Shown: positions 37,634 to 48,573 of the stretch, piece after piece
Position numbering within the stretch: the stretch's first letter is position 1
How the letters are laid out: the number at the start of each line of letters is the position of its first letter
Assembly: GCA_036924285.1 (NCBI GenBank)
Contig: JAYKYS010000012.1
Coordinates: forward strand, 4,588,001-4,652,000
DNA length: 64,000 bases
Source: Asterella californica
Lineage: Eukaryota > Streptophyta > Marchantiopsida > Marchantiales > Aytoniaceae
Reading direction: 5' to 3'
Position numbers and translations under genes: made by a program
The notes under the pieces: generated by a model
What the model was told of the DNA's origin: nothing
The model's database searches: none
Seen by the model: the letters and a program-made list of their open reading frames with translations, nothing else

Positions 37634-38071
37634 GTGTCGTCCCTAGCTTGGAATTCGATCGAAGGATTCAGGCTCTCATCTACCCGACAGTCTAAACTGG
37701 CCCCGTCGACCGAAAATCAGCTGCCAGTTGCAAGTGGTTCCGAAAGTTATGTCACGACTGGTGCGATTTCTGTTTGGAGTATGAGCGACGGACTATTCGG
37801 TACCGGTAGGTGTGAGAATTCAGAAAGACTTCTTGCCTTGACTGAGATCACTCTCTTACTAGATGGGCCTTCGGACGTTGAGATCACTTCTCCGTCTGAC
37901 ATCCTGCAGCTTACAGACCAAACTCAACTAGAACACGAACTTTCTCTTATTTGGACAGAATTGAATCCCCGACTCAATTCTACTAATCGCAGTTTATCAT
38001 TCGACCCTAAGGAGAATATACAATCTCTCATCACTCATCACGTAAAGAACGAGAACTTCGTCAGAGCATGA
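37634..38071 (+). CDS. Unrecognised 145-codon ORF
   Basis: This is the longest ORF outside transposons in the central region. The listed start is a GTG codon; the first ATG lies further in. The product would be acidic and Ser/Thr/Leu-rich, with no signal peptide, membrane segment or motif I recognise. The part 'EITSPSDILQLTDQ' through 'LSLIWTELNPRLNS' is amphipathic. Its last 12 codons (about 38030-38067) are repeated almost exactly at about 38100-38138, beyond the stop and a tatatata run. It may be an exon, an unannotated small gene or a chance frame. There is no codon or splice evidence strong enough to decide. Confidence 0.25.
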   Translation: MSSLAWNSIEGFRLSSTRQSKLAPSTENQLPVASGSESYVTTGAISVWSMSDGLFGTGRCENSERLLALTEITLLLDGPSDVEITSPSDILQLTDQTQLEHELSLIWTELNPRLNSTNRSLSFDPKENIQSLITHHVKNENFVRA

Positions 38072-38138
38072 TATATATATATACACAGAAAGCAACGATC
38101 ATTCATCACGTAAAGAACGAGAACTTCATCAGAGCAGA
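38030..38138 (+). repeat. Direct repeat pair flanking a TA run
   Basis: 'atcacgtaaagaacgaga' and acttcgtcagagca (about 38036-38069) recur as acttcatcagagca with one difference about 70 bp downstream. Between them lies atatatatatatacaca. Confidence 0.85.
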
Positions 38139-39564
38139 AAGCGTTGCTGAGAAATGGATTTCTTCATAGTCATACTAAGACTTTATACACTGATAACCTT
38201 CGACTTAGGCTTATCCAGAATTCATCATCTTATCTGCGTATCCTGATACTACGCTGACACTACCTATATTTCACATTCCCAGTGATACAAATCACTCACC
38301 TAAAATATGCTCGAGCGATGTACTCTATGTACAGGGGATCAGACTTAAAACGTCTGTTTTCAACAAGACAAGACATAACTACTGACAACTTGATTGATCC
38401 GTGAAGAAGGGGAACAAATGTACGTGCAAATTCGGTACGGTTGAGTGTCTCACTTCAGTCCTTGAAAGGAGATGTGTGATCTAGCTAGCTAGACTTAAAT
38501 CTACCCACTCGCGATCGATCGAGTCCGACGTATTCTGCATAAGGTCCCTGAAAGCTGTTGCACCCAACCGACTTCTATTGAGTTCTACAAGCCGCTAAAA
38601 TTACGGTATAGGTTGATGCGGATCCGTTTGCTCGATCCAACATTCCAGTTCAACGTACGAATCTTCGTACGGCTACTTTTGCTCATTAATCCAGCAGAGG
38701 TGGTCGACGAAAGGTTCTCCTTCAAAAACTTAAATGCTTCGGAATGGGACAACTGAAGGTCACTGAAACTTCGTTTTGCGAAACTTATGAGTTCCATGGA
38801 CAGGCTTAGGAGCTCGAGGTAGCTAGGTAGGAATGAAATGAGGTCTCCCAAAAACTGACTGCTCATTAATTAGTTACCGAGGGGACTCCGACGGAAAAAA
38901 TTGCCTTCAAGTTCAGTTTCCATCTTCGGCGGTATTTGCAGGTGACCTATTTTAGTGCAAGAAGTGCGACTCGGGCCGTCTTGCTGGATTGATATAGCTA
39001 GTAGCATACAGTGTCAAGCAGGGACCGGATCAGATCAACCGTCGTGACGCAGGGATGATTGACAGTCATATATAACCAGGCAAGAAACTTCGGCAAGATA
39101 GGCTCTCAATTCTGGCTCCATTGATAGATCGAAACTAACTTTGAACAGTAAATATCTGTAGCTAGCTAGCTTGTCCATCTTGCAACTGGCTTTGTAAAAT
39201 TCTGACAGTCATAAGGAGCTCTAGGTAAACATGAGATATCGATGGGCACCCCGGTGGAGGTGACGATGAGTCGCACTTGAATTGATACATATGTACGAGT
39301 TTGACTTCTTGATCGCTGGAGTGTAGACTTCACAACAACTGAAAGTCCCCAATTCAAGTGAGTACATGCATGCATATATATGTCCCCTTCAGGAACAACG
39401 ACGAGAATTCATGATCACTGACAGTGTTTTTACACTACAGAAAAAGAACTTGACCGATACAGAACAAAGAATTGAGTATCATGAATCATCACATGAATCA
39501 TCACTTAAATACTCCAGATTCGGGCCCTCTTTATATGTCAAGGAAGTAATGTATACATCGTATC

Positions 39565-39588
39565 ATTCGGAGTATATATACTCCGAAT
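39565..39588. repeat. 24-nt perfect palindrome
   Basis: attcggagtata is followed directly by its reverse complement tatactccgaat, with no spacer. The flanks show no inverted repeat or target duplication. Confidence 0.85.
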
Positions 39589-40536
39589 ACAGACTTATAC
39601 TGTAATCAAGTTTCTCTAAAACTTCGAACGCTCCTTTCTAGAAGCTAAGAAGGTAAATGAATGCTGCAGGTTTTGACTCTGATCAGGTGCCTCGTTCAGT
39701 TATCAAGTGCTGCCAATAACGGGAACTAGCCATGGCCAGCAGGCGCCAGCGTGAATTCAATGCGAGACCTCAACCATGAGAACTGATTCAGGCCTGGAGA
39801 TCGACAAACTGAATCTGAATTAACGCTTAGCTTCTCTCGAGTACCAAGTTTGCTGAGGAGCTCGAGCTTAACAGAATACAATGCTGTTAAGGATTTAGCA
39901 AACCATCTTCACAGAGAAACCCGATCGAGTAATCGCAAGTGACGCAATGATATGTACTAAGTTCAGACCTCCAGACATGTGTACGCAAGCTCGCACACGG
40001 AGTCCAGTCAGGGTGGGCACTGAAGATCTAGATAAGGTGGCACTTAATTTACACATGGACTACGTTAATTTACACATGAACTTAGTCCAACTATGTATCT
40101 AATCTCATCGTTGGATGGGCTCTTCACTCTCTGATAAGCATTTCTTCACGATCCAGTATCTTGCACAAATGCGAATTTGATCTGTACAGAAACTTTTTCA
40201 TAATCGTGAGTCCTCGTCGACATAAATAGAGATATGATCGTTGAAAGGGGAATCGAAAATAATCTCAAGTACGCCTTTTCATGATCAGCCTCCTCCATGT
40301 TCGCCTCGGAGTCCGGCCAGTCGCAAGCGCTGCAGTAGTGAAACAAGTAGCAGGAGAGAAATCTTCTTGTCAGCCGATCGCGAGGGTGGATATATAGATG
40401 CGTAGTCATGAAGCTAAGCTAGCTAGTTACCTCAACTCATGCATCTTCCACATATATGTACCATAGTTAGTTAGCTACTGTAGCTAGACCGAAGGATTAT
40501 GATCAAAACTTAACAACTCATGAGACTAATTCGAAG

Positions 40537-40567
40537 CGATATCATGACTGAATCAGTCATGATATCG
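40537..40567. repeat. 31-nt near-perfect palindrome
   Basis: 15-nt arms (cgatatcatgactga and its complement) flank a single central A. Confidence 0.85.
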
Positions 40568-40966
40568 GGCCTCAGTCATCACCGTGAGACAAACCGCAGA
40601 CGGCAGGCTGTCGACCTCACGCATGCATATGCATCAGCTAGAACCGTGGACGGCTTCGATTTACAGGTGGCTGATAAGTCAAAACTCTCAGCTCTTCAGC
40701 TTGAAAGGTTCGAATTCCGAAAATACGTACCGGACTCGAAGAGGCCAGATGATGAACAGTGAACATACTGGTGGAAGAAACATCCCGAAGTGGCAACGAC
40801 CTGAATCCGCGGATCAGAGCGACCTTTGTCAGTTGCACAATAAAAAACGACAGAATGATATTGCATGTCCAGTGTTTTCAAGCTAGCTCATATGATCTAG
40901 TTGGTCCAGTTTAAGCCGCAAACTGTGAGCTACGCACTCTAAGAGATAAAATACGAAGATTATTAC

Positions 40967-41312
40967 CGGTGCAGCGCCGGATTGCTGGTGGAAGGCATGA
41001 TTGTAGAGGCCAGTGGTCTGTACATGTAGAACCTCAGCTCCATTTTCATCGGCGGCGGTGAGCCAAGGTGGCACGGAGTCCCCTTGGAAGATCTGATGAA
41101 TCATGGGCGAAAAGAATAATTACAAGTCAGCTCTAGATCTACGTACATCTTCTTCTGCCAGTGGCGAAGAAAACAATGCATTCGGATATATATATATATA
41201 TGTATGTATCAACCAGTCCGATCGAGGTAATGAATGAACGAAAGAACGAATGAGGGACGACGAATTCGAGTCCAGGAAAATAAATCGAGGCTCTTACATC
41301 ATTGTTAGTCAT
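40967..41312 (-). CDS. Possible 5' end of a spliced host gene
   Basis: Read on the minus strand, an ATG at 41310-41312 opens five codons (Met-Thr-Asn-Asn-Asp) ending at a gtaagagc donor (41297). After a 205-bp AT-rich intron, an acceptor (catcag) starts a 126-nt, GC-richer block at 41092-40967 that is open in the same phase. It reads 'FQGDSVPPWLTAADENG' then 'LHVQTTGLYNHAFHQQSG' and ends at a gtaataat donor. Codon-like composition, phase agreement and matching splice signals support a real exon pair. I recognise no family and cannot place further exons. The upstream sequence to about 42.2 kb could be untranslated leader and promoter. Confidence 0.35.
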
Positions 41313-42394
41313 GGTTCCTGTTGTTCCTTCCTTCGATTCTACGGACGGAAAGAGATCTGGACAGCTTCTCTGAAGAAACTAAACCGATGGACTCCTCGGA
41401 GATTCTTCCCCGTCTGTCTCGTCCGAAGGCGAATTTGTAGGCACGGCCGGACCTGAGCAGAAGTGACCAGTCGACCGAATTCGAACTCCGAACTACTAGA
41501 TTTCCCCGTTGCAGAGCAATTCAGGAATTACACTGTTCGTACTATAATAATAAATGGTGAACTGTAGAGAGCGACTGTCACAGCAGATCTAGCCAGAACA
41601 GTTCTAGGTGTCACTGAGCATTTGTTTCGTAGTACTGGAGCGAAACCAAATGGAACTCGTATGCTTGCAGCTGAGGAAATGATGAGATCAGGAGCAGCCT
41701 GCGGAGCGTATTTATACATCTCCCTGGGTTTCGGAGTACGTGTTTCGAAATCCTGTCGGGAAACGTTCCGTTGAAATGCCAAAAGTCCAAAAGTCCAATT
41801 CCAAAAGTCCGTTGAAATTCCAATTTTCGTTCCGTGTCCATGGCCCAGGCAATGCTCAGTCGGACATCCCACAGAACGACTCCCGACCTATACCTTAAAC
41901 TCAAACTGAATAACTGACCTGGAGGTCTTTACTCTCTCTCTCTCTGTAGTCGACTCTGGCTGGTACGATTGTCTACTACCATAGCTGAGAGCTGCAGTTG
42001 GTCAGGCCTTGAGTTTGAGACAGATATCGCGGGTGTTTCAGTTTTAGACTTAGCAACCGGCACTAAAGAGAAGGAACTCGTGATCAGCCTGGAGTCGCGA
42101 TCGGTGAGCTGAGTTCCTGATTCTCCTTTCATTTCTCCTCAACCTTCTTTCGGTCTACCTGGCTCCAAAAGGAATATACTCTTGTATGAGAGAGGTGAGG
42201 TATGGTGAGGAGAAGTCCAGGGTCCAAGAGTTACATTCGCTCAACCCGTCATGATCATGACCAGTAGGTCAGGCGAGAGACGGACCGCCAGTTAACCCCC
42301 TTAGCCCGTTAGCTAGACCATATCATATCTGCCGGCTTGCCTGAGCACTACGTATACTAGTTAGTTTCACCGCAGTTCTACGTCACTCGGCATT
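41313..42394. other. Possible leader/promoter region, no gene recognised
   Basis: Between the putative ATG and the retrotransposon. ORFs 41528-41872 and 41929-42132 (minus) lack motifs. There is a ctctctctctct run near 41933 and a gtatatt-like element near 42178 on the minus strand. Assignment as a promoter is inference. Confidence 0.25.
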
Positions 42395-42395
42395 C

Positions 42396-42399
42396 TATC
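42396..42399. other. Left target-site duplication (tatc)
   Basis: tatc directly precedes the TG of the left LTR and is repeated at 49521-49524 after the right LTR. Ty3/gypsy integrases usually give 4-6 bp; the fifth bases do not match. Confidence 0.75.
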
Positions 42400-43346
42400 T
42401 GTAACGTTCGACCGCAGATCTCGGAACAGATTCTTTTATCTCTAACCAATGAACTGCCGAACGTGAACCTCCCTGGAGACCTGTATACTTTATTTGTGTC
42501 TCCAGATCCAGTTCGTTAAACTTTCCGCTAATAAACACCAAGGATTGGATAACCGCCGGACGGGTTTAGGATAACCAACTAGTCTTTTGTAGGTCTCTGG
42601 TCAATCTTAGGTTGCTAAATACAGGTGGAACTATTCTAGACCTGGGTTGCATAAAATTTGGGCAGCGCTTCCGCTACTGGTGATCAAGTCGGAACGCCAG
42701 GACCCACAAGGAGCAACCGCCAAGACTAGGAGACCTAGTAGATGCTAGGAAGTAGGAAGGCAAAGCAATTACACCGAAATGAAGTCAACACGACACCAGA
42801 TGCGCCCAACTTAGTTTTAGCACACAACTCAAGCCTACTTATCAGAATGGAGAAAGTCACGGGCTCATATACATTACATGGCATTACTTGCTGACAAGGT
42901 CACGCAGCGCTCTTGGACCGGCAATCCTTCACTACTCAACAACTCTGCTTTGACTAAGACTTCACCCGAGAACCTACTTTCACTCTGAACGCCCTGATTT
43001 CTGTTGCTCAACAGATCAGACCCCAAGTCAGCGATCTAATCAACACCCCAAGTCTGCTCTCAAGGTCCCTCTTCAAATCTGCTCTCCAAGGAGCTTGATG
43101 TGCATCAGTTCTAGCTCCTGATTTCTGACCTCAAAGGCAATGTACACTACACTGAAAAATACAGTCTCCTCCTTCACCACCAAGAGCTCTCTCTCCAAAA
43201 CTGAAAAACTGAGAATGGCCTCTTTTAGGGTTCACGACACTCTTTTATCTAGTCTCTTGAGCCTGCCTTGTGCCATGCAGCTGCCACTTTTGATTAATCA
43301 CTGCCCGAATGCCATCTGGTTTGGGGAAAAAGCAAAAGGTGTTACA
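42400..43346 (-). repeat. Ty3 3' LTR
   Basis: 947 bp with TG...CA ends. ORFs inside it (43140-43382 and part of 43245-43448) are LTR sequence without coding meaning. It differs from the other LTR near 42434, 42797, 42812, 42939, 42967 and 43223. Confidence 0.95.
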
Positions 43347-43362
43347 ATCGCCCCAACCAGCA
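43347..43362 (-). other. Ty3 polypurine tract
   Basis: On the minus strand ctggttggggcgat lies directly upstream of the 3' LTR. It is a short, impure purine tract at the expected position. Confidence 0.6.
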
Positions 43363-43742
43363 AAACGCAGTTCTTCCATTGAACTACGGTATCTACAATA
43401 CCACATTAGAAACAACACTTCCTCAAATCCAGAGGAACAGTACCCCATCCAGGGTAAGCTCTTTCTCAGAGCTATGCTCCATTACTGAGCATTCATTGAA
43501 GCTTTCGGGTGAGACAGAACCCTAGCTTCCAGGTGGTGAACTCGTCAGTCTCCTTTTATCCACCTCCTTACTATGGTACACCATAGTAGCATCAGCCTAA
43601 ACCTGATTGACATCCGACAGTCATAAGAAGTCAGCAGACCACAACTCCACCTTTAGACGAGCAGATTGGCCAGATCTACTCGGTTCCAGTGTCCTTGAAG
43701 GGCCCTTTGGCATGACTCTTCTGACTCGATTCAATCCACCGC

Positions 43743-46700
43743 TTAGCTGGCAGAGACCACTACGGACTGTCGTCTCACAAAGTATCTTCGCAGTGGTTCT
43801 TGGAACTTGTACAATGCTAGATCATCTAGATACTCCCAAGCTTCACTTACCAATCCCGGAACTCTACCTGTCCAATGACATAGGTATTGAGTAACGGGTT
43901 CTCCAGCTCCATCTGGATTCAGTGATGCTCGATGATCTACTATCTCAATCAACTCAAGATCATCAGCTCTTGGTAATGCTTCTAACACTGGATGCCATTT
44001 CTGATATCTTCCAGGCAACAATTCTAGTTCTTCACGAAACATTTTCAAGTTAGAAACATGAATGATGGGATGATAATGTTTCATGCTAGCTGGAAAACGT
44101 AACTTATAAGTCACAGTACCTAACTTCTTCTCAATCAGGAATGGTCCTGCCCACTTTGGAAGAAGCTTCTTGGCTAAGTCCACCCCTGCTGGTATTCTGA
44201 AGTTCTTGGTTCTCAACCAGACCCTCTGTCCTTCTTCGAACTGTACGTCTTGCCTACCACGGTTTGCATACTTGGCATACCGTTGTTGTGCCTTCTCCAT
44301 GTGTTTCTTGGCTTCTTGAAACACAGTACCCTGAACACGTATGAAAGTCTCTAGATCTGGAGGATCCTGGTTTGACCTTCCTGTGTTTTCATGCCCCTTG
44401 GTAGCTAAAGCTATAGGAGTCCAAGGTGCATGAGAGCCCCGATAAACCACTTCAAATGGTTTAAATCCTGTACTCGAGTGCTTGGTGTTGTTGTATGTAA
44501 ACTCCACCAAGTCCAAGTGCTCGCTCCAATCACTCTGATCTCGCATGATATAGTTTCTCAACCCTTGCTCCACTATCTGTATAGTCCTCTCTGTCTGACC
44601 ATCAGTTTCAGGATGATAAGAGGAACTGAACTTGAGGTTAGTTCCGAGTCTTCGAAACAAACCCTTCCAAAACTCAGCTATAAACCTCCTATCCAAGTCT
44701 GAAACGATGTCTTTAGGCATCCCATGATACTTAAAAACATATCGTATAAACAGTTCAGCGGCACCTCTTGACGTCACTGCTTCCCTACAAGGGATGAGGT
44801 GAGCTTGCTTACTCAAACGATCTATAACAACTAACAGAGCATCAAAACCTCCTGATTCGGGTAAACCTGTGCATAAGTCCATACTTATGCTCTCCCAAGG
44901 CCCATCAGGTATTGGCAATGGCCTCAGCAACCCTGCAGGTCTCCTCCGCTCAGTTCGTTGTTGCTGACATGTCAAGCAAGTCTGCACGTACTTGATTACA
45001 TCCTCCAACATGGACGGCCAATAGAACTGCTCTTTAACTCGTTGCAATGTTCTATTTTGTCCTCCATGTCCAGCCAGTTCACAATCATGACATTCTTGCA
45101 TGACGAGTGTCCTTAGAGATCTAGCTGGAACATAGACCTTGGTTTGCTTATAAAACCAAAGGCCATTGCGAAATGAGAGATTACGTACCAATGTATCTCT
45201 CTCTTGTTGGCTGGTCCAACGTTGAGCTTGAGGATCGTCTGGCAATGCTTGTCTGATTCGATCCAAAAGCTCTTCACTCGTGTCTTGGGTTGTTAACGCC
45301 TGGACACGTCTGCTTAACACATCCGCTGGAATATTTTCCTTCCCCTTTTGATACCGCCATTCGATATCAAAACGTGCAAGCTCCACTTGCCACCTCTGTT
45401 GTTTACGTGACAAACGAGGTTTACTCTGAAAGTATGTATTACCCTCACAGTCCGTTACAACAGTAACTTTGCTTGGTAACAAATAATGCTCCCAACGCTT
45501 CAGACAATGGACAACTGCGAACATCTCTTGTTCATGAGCAGGCCATTTCGCCTCAGTCTCTGAGAACTTGTGGCTTTCGTAAGCCACCGGATGCTTTCCT
45601 TGCATCAGCACTCCTCCTATGGCCCATTGAGAAGCATCTGTGTGAACCTCGAAAGGTTCTCCCATCTTTGGAAGAGCTAGCACGGGCATCTCTGTCAGTG
45701 CTTGTTTCAATCCTTGAAACGCTCGTTCAGCTGCTGGATTCCAAACAACTTTGGAAGCCTTGCGCAATAAGTCAAACAAAGGTGCGGCTTTATACGCATA
45801 CTGATAAACAAAGCGTCGAAAATATGTGGCTAATCCAAGAAAAGATCTGAGCTCATGAACACTCTCAGGTCTCTTCCATTCAACAATGGCTCGAATCTTA
45901 GCCCTGTTAGGATGAATGCCCTGCGCATCGATCAAACATCCTAGAAACACTACACTCTCTTGTCCAAAAGAGCACTTGCTCTTCTTGAGATAGAGTTGAT
46001 GTTCTTCTAGGCGCTTAAACACCATTTCAACATCTACTAGATGCTGATCCCAAGTGGATGAGAAGATGATGATATCGTCTAGGTACACGATAACACTCTC
46101 ATCCAAGAGATCTCTGAAGATCTCGTTCATTAGCCTGCAGAAAGTACCAGGTGCATTGGACAATCCAAACGGCAACACTGTATACTCAAACAAGCCATAC
46201 CTCGTCCTTACAGTTGTCTTTTCTTCATCACCTTCTTTGATCCGGATTTGATGATATCCAAAACGCAGATCCAGCTTGGTGAAATACCTTCCTGTGGCCA
46301 ACCGATCGGTGGTTTCATCCATGAGAGGAAGAGGATACTTGTTCTTGACAGTAACCTTATTGAGTGCACGATAGTCCGCACACATGCGAATACCACCATC
46401 CTTCTTGGCCACGAACAACACCGGGGCAGCATAAGGTGATATACTAGGTCGTAAGATACCCTGAGCTACCAACTCTTTCAACTGAGTCTTCAGCTCTGTC
46501 AGCTCATCAAACGACATCCGTCTTGATGGCACTACAGTAGGGGTAGCCCCAGGAACCAGATCAATAGCATGATCCAAGGCTCTCCTCGGCGGAAGTCCTG
46601 TTGGTAACTGGTCCGGCATTAGGTGAGAATACCTCTCAATCAATGCCTGCATATCAGGATGTATGGGAAGAGCAGCAACACGTTCTTCCTCATCCGTCTC

Positions 46701-47618
46701 CACCTTGGGTTTAGACATCACTGCAACCCAAGCTTCGTCTACTGACTTGATCTGCTTTCCAAATTGTCTAGCTGTGCAGATCTGAAATGCCACCTTTGCT
46801 CGTTGGAACCTACGAGCAGCATGGTTTGGCTCCTTGGGTCTCCCTTTGATGACCAATGGATGTGGTTGACCCGAGCCCCATCGATCCATGACTATGATGT
46901 TCCCTTCTTGAACATATAGTTTTGCCTTGGTCTCTTGTAACCAAGACCAGGACAAGATACCCTCCATCGTGTCACCTAAGCTCATAACTAAAAACTCATG
47001 CTTCCTAGTTACCCCTCCAACAGTAATAGGAACACTCATGAACTTTTCTGTAACGGTTGTGCTGCCTTGCACAAACCTTACCAACAACGGGCTCATGATC
47101 TTGGTTCTAGTCACCCCCAAGGTACTGACTAGCTTTTCATCCAAGACATTCACATCTGCTCCAGTATCAATAAGCAAACAACACCGATGGTTTCCTATTT
47201 TCACTTCAATCCACGGCAGAAAATCCCCATGCTCTATCAAATGCTCACCAGCACATACCTCTGCTTCAGTAGTCGCCTCAACTGGTTCTTCAACACTGGT
47301 TGTCTCTTCAGCTGTCAACCCACGAACGTTGCTCGCTGTTGAACGTTGAGGACACTCACGAGCGATGTGACCATCTCGTCCGCATCGAAAACAGATGATC
47401 GTCCTTGAAGGTGTAGCACTGCTAGCTCCACTGCTCCTAGCACCTGAAGTCGAAGCTTGGTTGGATCCTGCATTGGATGCATAGGATCCAGTAGGTCGTG
47501 TCTGAGTAGGACCACGAGTGACTCCTCGTTGCTGAGAGCCACGAGAAAATCCCCTTCCAGATGTACCAAATCTTCCACCACCACGTCCTCTACCACCTCT
47601 ACTCTGAGAGGACGCTAT
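43743..47618 (-). CDS. pol: Ty3 pol polyprotein with C-terminal chromodomain
   Basis: An open frame of about 1,290 codons from the TAG at 47621 to the stop at 43743. It starts with the Gag zinc knuckle and runs into Pol. Counting from the Leu codon at 47318: protease DTGA at 51-54; reverse transcriptase about 260-460 with YLDD at 412-415; RNase H about 557-670 with acidic residues near 561, 598, 623 and 666; integrase zinc domain His744/His751/Cys781/Cys784; core Asp814, Asp874, Glu910 (35 residues between the last two); GPY/F-like 'KWAGPFLIEKKLG' at 1055-1067; chromodomain about 1121-1166. The listed 'Met' at 47318 is really TTG and not a start, since chromoviruses normally make Gag-Pol as one chain. 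The chromodomain should steer integration to modified histones (family knowledge). All catalytic residues I can check are present. 'SDLDRRF' is slightly unusual compared with the common SDRDxRF. Confidence 0.95.
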   Translation of the reverse strand: MASSQSRGGRGRGGGRFGTSGRGFSRGSQQRGVTRGPTQTRPTGSYASNAGSNQASTSGARSSGASSATPSRTIICFRCGRDGHIARECPQRSTASNVRGLTAEETTSVEEPVEATTEAEVCAGEHLIEHGDFLPWIEVKIGNHRCCLLIDTGADVNVLDEKLVSTLGVTRTKIMSPLLVRFVQGSTTVTEKFMSVPITVGGVTRKHEFLVMSLGDTMEGILSWSWLQETKAKLYVQEGNIIVMDRWGSGQPHPLVIKGRPKEPNHAARRFQRAKVAFQICTARQFGKQIKSVDEAWVAVMSKPKVETDEEERVAALPIHPDMQALIERYSHLMPDQLPTGLPPRRALDHAIDLVPGATPTVVPSRRMSFDELTELKTQLKELVAQGILRPSISPYAAPVLFVAKKDGGIRMCADYRALNKVTVKNKYPLPLMDETTDRLATGRYFTKLDLRFGYHQIRIKEGDEEKTTVRTRYGLFEYTVLPFGLSNAPGTFCRLMNEIFRDLLDESVIVYLDDIIIFSSTWDQHLVDVEMVFKRLEEHQLYLKKSKCSFGQESVVFLGCLIDAQGIHPNRAKIRAIVEWKRPESVHELRSFLGLATYFRRFVYQYAYKAAPLFDLLRKASKVVWNPAAERAFQGLKQALTEMPVLALPKMGEPFEVHTDASQWAIGGVLMQGKHPVAYESHKFSETEAKWPAHEQEMFAVVHCLKRWEHYLLPSKVTVVTDCEGNTYFQSKPRLSRKQQRWQVELARFDIEWRYQKGKENIPADVLSRRVQALTTQDTSEELLDRIRQALPDDPQAQRWTSQQERDTLVRNLSFRNGLWFYKQTKVYVPARSLRTLVMQECHDCELAGHGGQNRTLQRVKEQFYWPSMLEDVIKYVQTCLTCQQQRTERRRPAGLLRPLPIPDGPWESISMDLCTGLPESGGFDALLVVIDRLSKQAHLIPCREAVTSRGAAELFIRYVFKYHGMPKDIVSDLDRRFIAEFWKGLFRRLGTNLKFSSSYHPETDGQTERTIQIVEQGLRNYIMRDQSDWSEHLDLVEFTYNNTKHSSTGFKPFEVVYRGSHAPWTPIALATKGHENTGRSNQDPPDLETFIRVQGTVFQEAKKHMEKAQQRYAKYANRGRQDVQFEEGQRVWLRTKNFRIPAGVDLAKKLLPKWAGPFLIEKKLGTVTYKLRFPASMKHYHPIIHVSNLKMFREELELLPGRYQKWHPVLEALPRADDLELIEIVDHRASLNPDGAGEPVTQYLCHWTGRVPGLVSEAWEYLDDLALYKFQEPLRRYFVRRQSVVVSAS
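47352..47393 (-). other. Gag CCHC zinc knuckle
   Basis: It encodes CFRCGRDGHIAREC, a perfect C-X2-C-X4-H-X4-C nucleocapsid knuckle for genomic RNA binding. It follows an Arg/Gly/Ser-rich linker, is in the same frame as pol, and lies downstream of the TAG. Confidence 0.95.
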
Positions 47619-48523
47619 CTATCCTTGAGGATTACGCCAAAATCCTCGACTAGGCTCGTCACCACTTGTTCCACGCTGAAACTTGGAAGGCTGCACGGTG
47701 TAATTACGTTCCCTAGTGTTCTCTGTTGCTTCCAGAAATGCAAACAAGTCTTGCATGTCCTCGGACTTGTGAAACATAACCCAGCTATCAAACACACCAG
47801 CATAGAAACCCTGCAGACCTTTCTTCAAGTGAAACAGCAAGTCGGTGCGATCCACCATGTGCAAACGAGTAACCAACTCAGAAAATCGCTGGAGATACTG
47901 CCTGATACTCCCTGTCTGTCTCAGATGAATGAGCTCCAGCCGAAACTGTGTAGCTTCATCCACCGGTACCAGATGTCTTCTGAGTTCATCCTTCAGTTCC
48001 GGCCAAGTGGACATAGGAGTTGTACCGTTCAAACTCCTATCCGCTGTTGACCTCCATACCATTCCTTAGCCTCTCCTTCCAGTCTACTAACAGCATAGGT
48101 GAACCAGCTGCGCTCATCGAAATTCTCCAGGTAATTCTCCATTTCAGTAATCCATAACTCAAACCTGGAAAAGCTTTTCTCACCGTTGAAGGCTGATGGT
48201 ATCGCTGGTTCAGCCCACTTCACTTTCCGCTTGTGCCCTTCTTTGGCTGAGCTGCCTTCCGCAACATTCTCTTGCACCTTCTGTGATCCATCTTCATTCT
48301 TATCTGCTTGAGCAATATCAATTGCTTCTTCGCCTGGTAGTGCTAAATCCTTGACTTGCTCGATTTGTAGTACAGGGACCTCCGCTTCCTTCTCTTGTGT
48401 CGCTTTTGCTTGAGTTAAATCCGCCTTAAGCACCTTGTTCTCAGCTTCTACTTGCTCAAGTCGGCTTTCCAACTTCCTCAGCATTTCTTTCATCTCGTCC
48501 AACTCGGTCGACACAGCCTCCAT
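47619..48523 (-). pseudogene. gag: Ty3 gag, frameshifted and interrupted by TAG
   Basis: The ATG at 48523 lies 50 nt inside the 5' LTR. The first ~160 codons give a charged coiled-coil (about residues 1-45), an acidic/Gln-rich linker and the start of the retrotransposon capsid domain ('FSRFELWITEMENYL', then 'EGEAKEWY'). Between about 48060 and 48030 the reading must slip by one base (as after a 1-nt loss) to continue as 'WPELKDELRRHL' and 'IRQYLQRFSELVTRL' in the pol frame. This ends at TAG 47621-47619, after which the same frame stays open through the zinc knuckle into pol. No canonical slippery heptamer or readthrough context is seen, so disabling mutations are likelier than programmed recoding. 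Confidence 0.85.
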
Positions 48524-48559
48524 TGTCGATGGTGTTTAGCAAAGACTCAACTTGAGCTT

Positions 48560-48571
48560 GCTCTGATACCA
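48560..48571 (-). other. Ty3 primer-binding site (tRNA-iMet)
   Basis: On the minus strand TGGTATCAGAGC starts two bases after the 5' LTR. It is a perfect 12-base complement of the plant initiator-Met tRNA 3' end and the site where minus-strand cDNA synthesis starts. Confidence 0.95.
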
Positions 48572-48573
48572 AC

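Noticed and set aside
43140..43448. ORFs in the left LTR, and the matching ORF 49314-49652
   Set aside because: The sequence is LTR, identical in both copies apart from a few bases, and non-coding in this element class.
47316..47318. Codon at 47318 as the start of pol
   Set aside because: It is TTG, and the same frame is open upstream through the zinc knuckle to the TAG, so it is not a genuine initiation site.
47315..47596. Minus-strand 93-codon ORF overlapping the end of gag
   Set aside because: It is the wrong frame; the CCHC knuckle and Arg/Gly linker are read in the pol frame.
46927..48050. Plus-strand ORFs of 140 and 197 codons opposite gag-pol
   Set aside because: They are antisense shadows of the Ty3 gag-pol frame, with no independent motifs.
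48029..48062. Programmed -1 frameshift in gag
   Set aside because: No slippery heptamer or stimulatory structure was recognised, and the shift falls inside the capsid domain where recoding is not expected. A 1-nt deletion is simpler.
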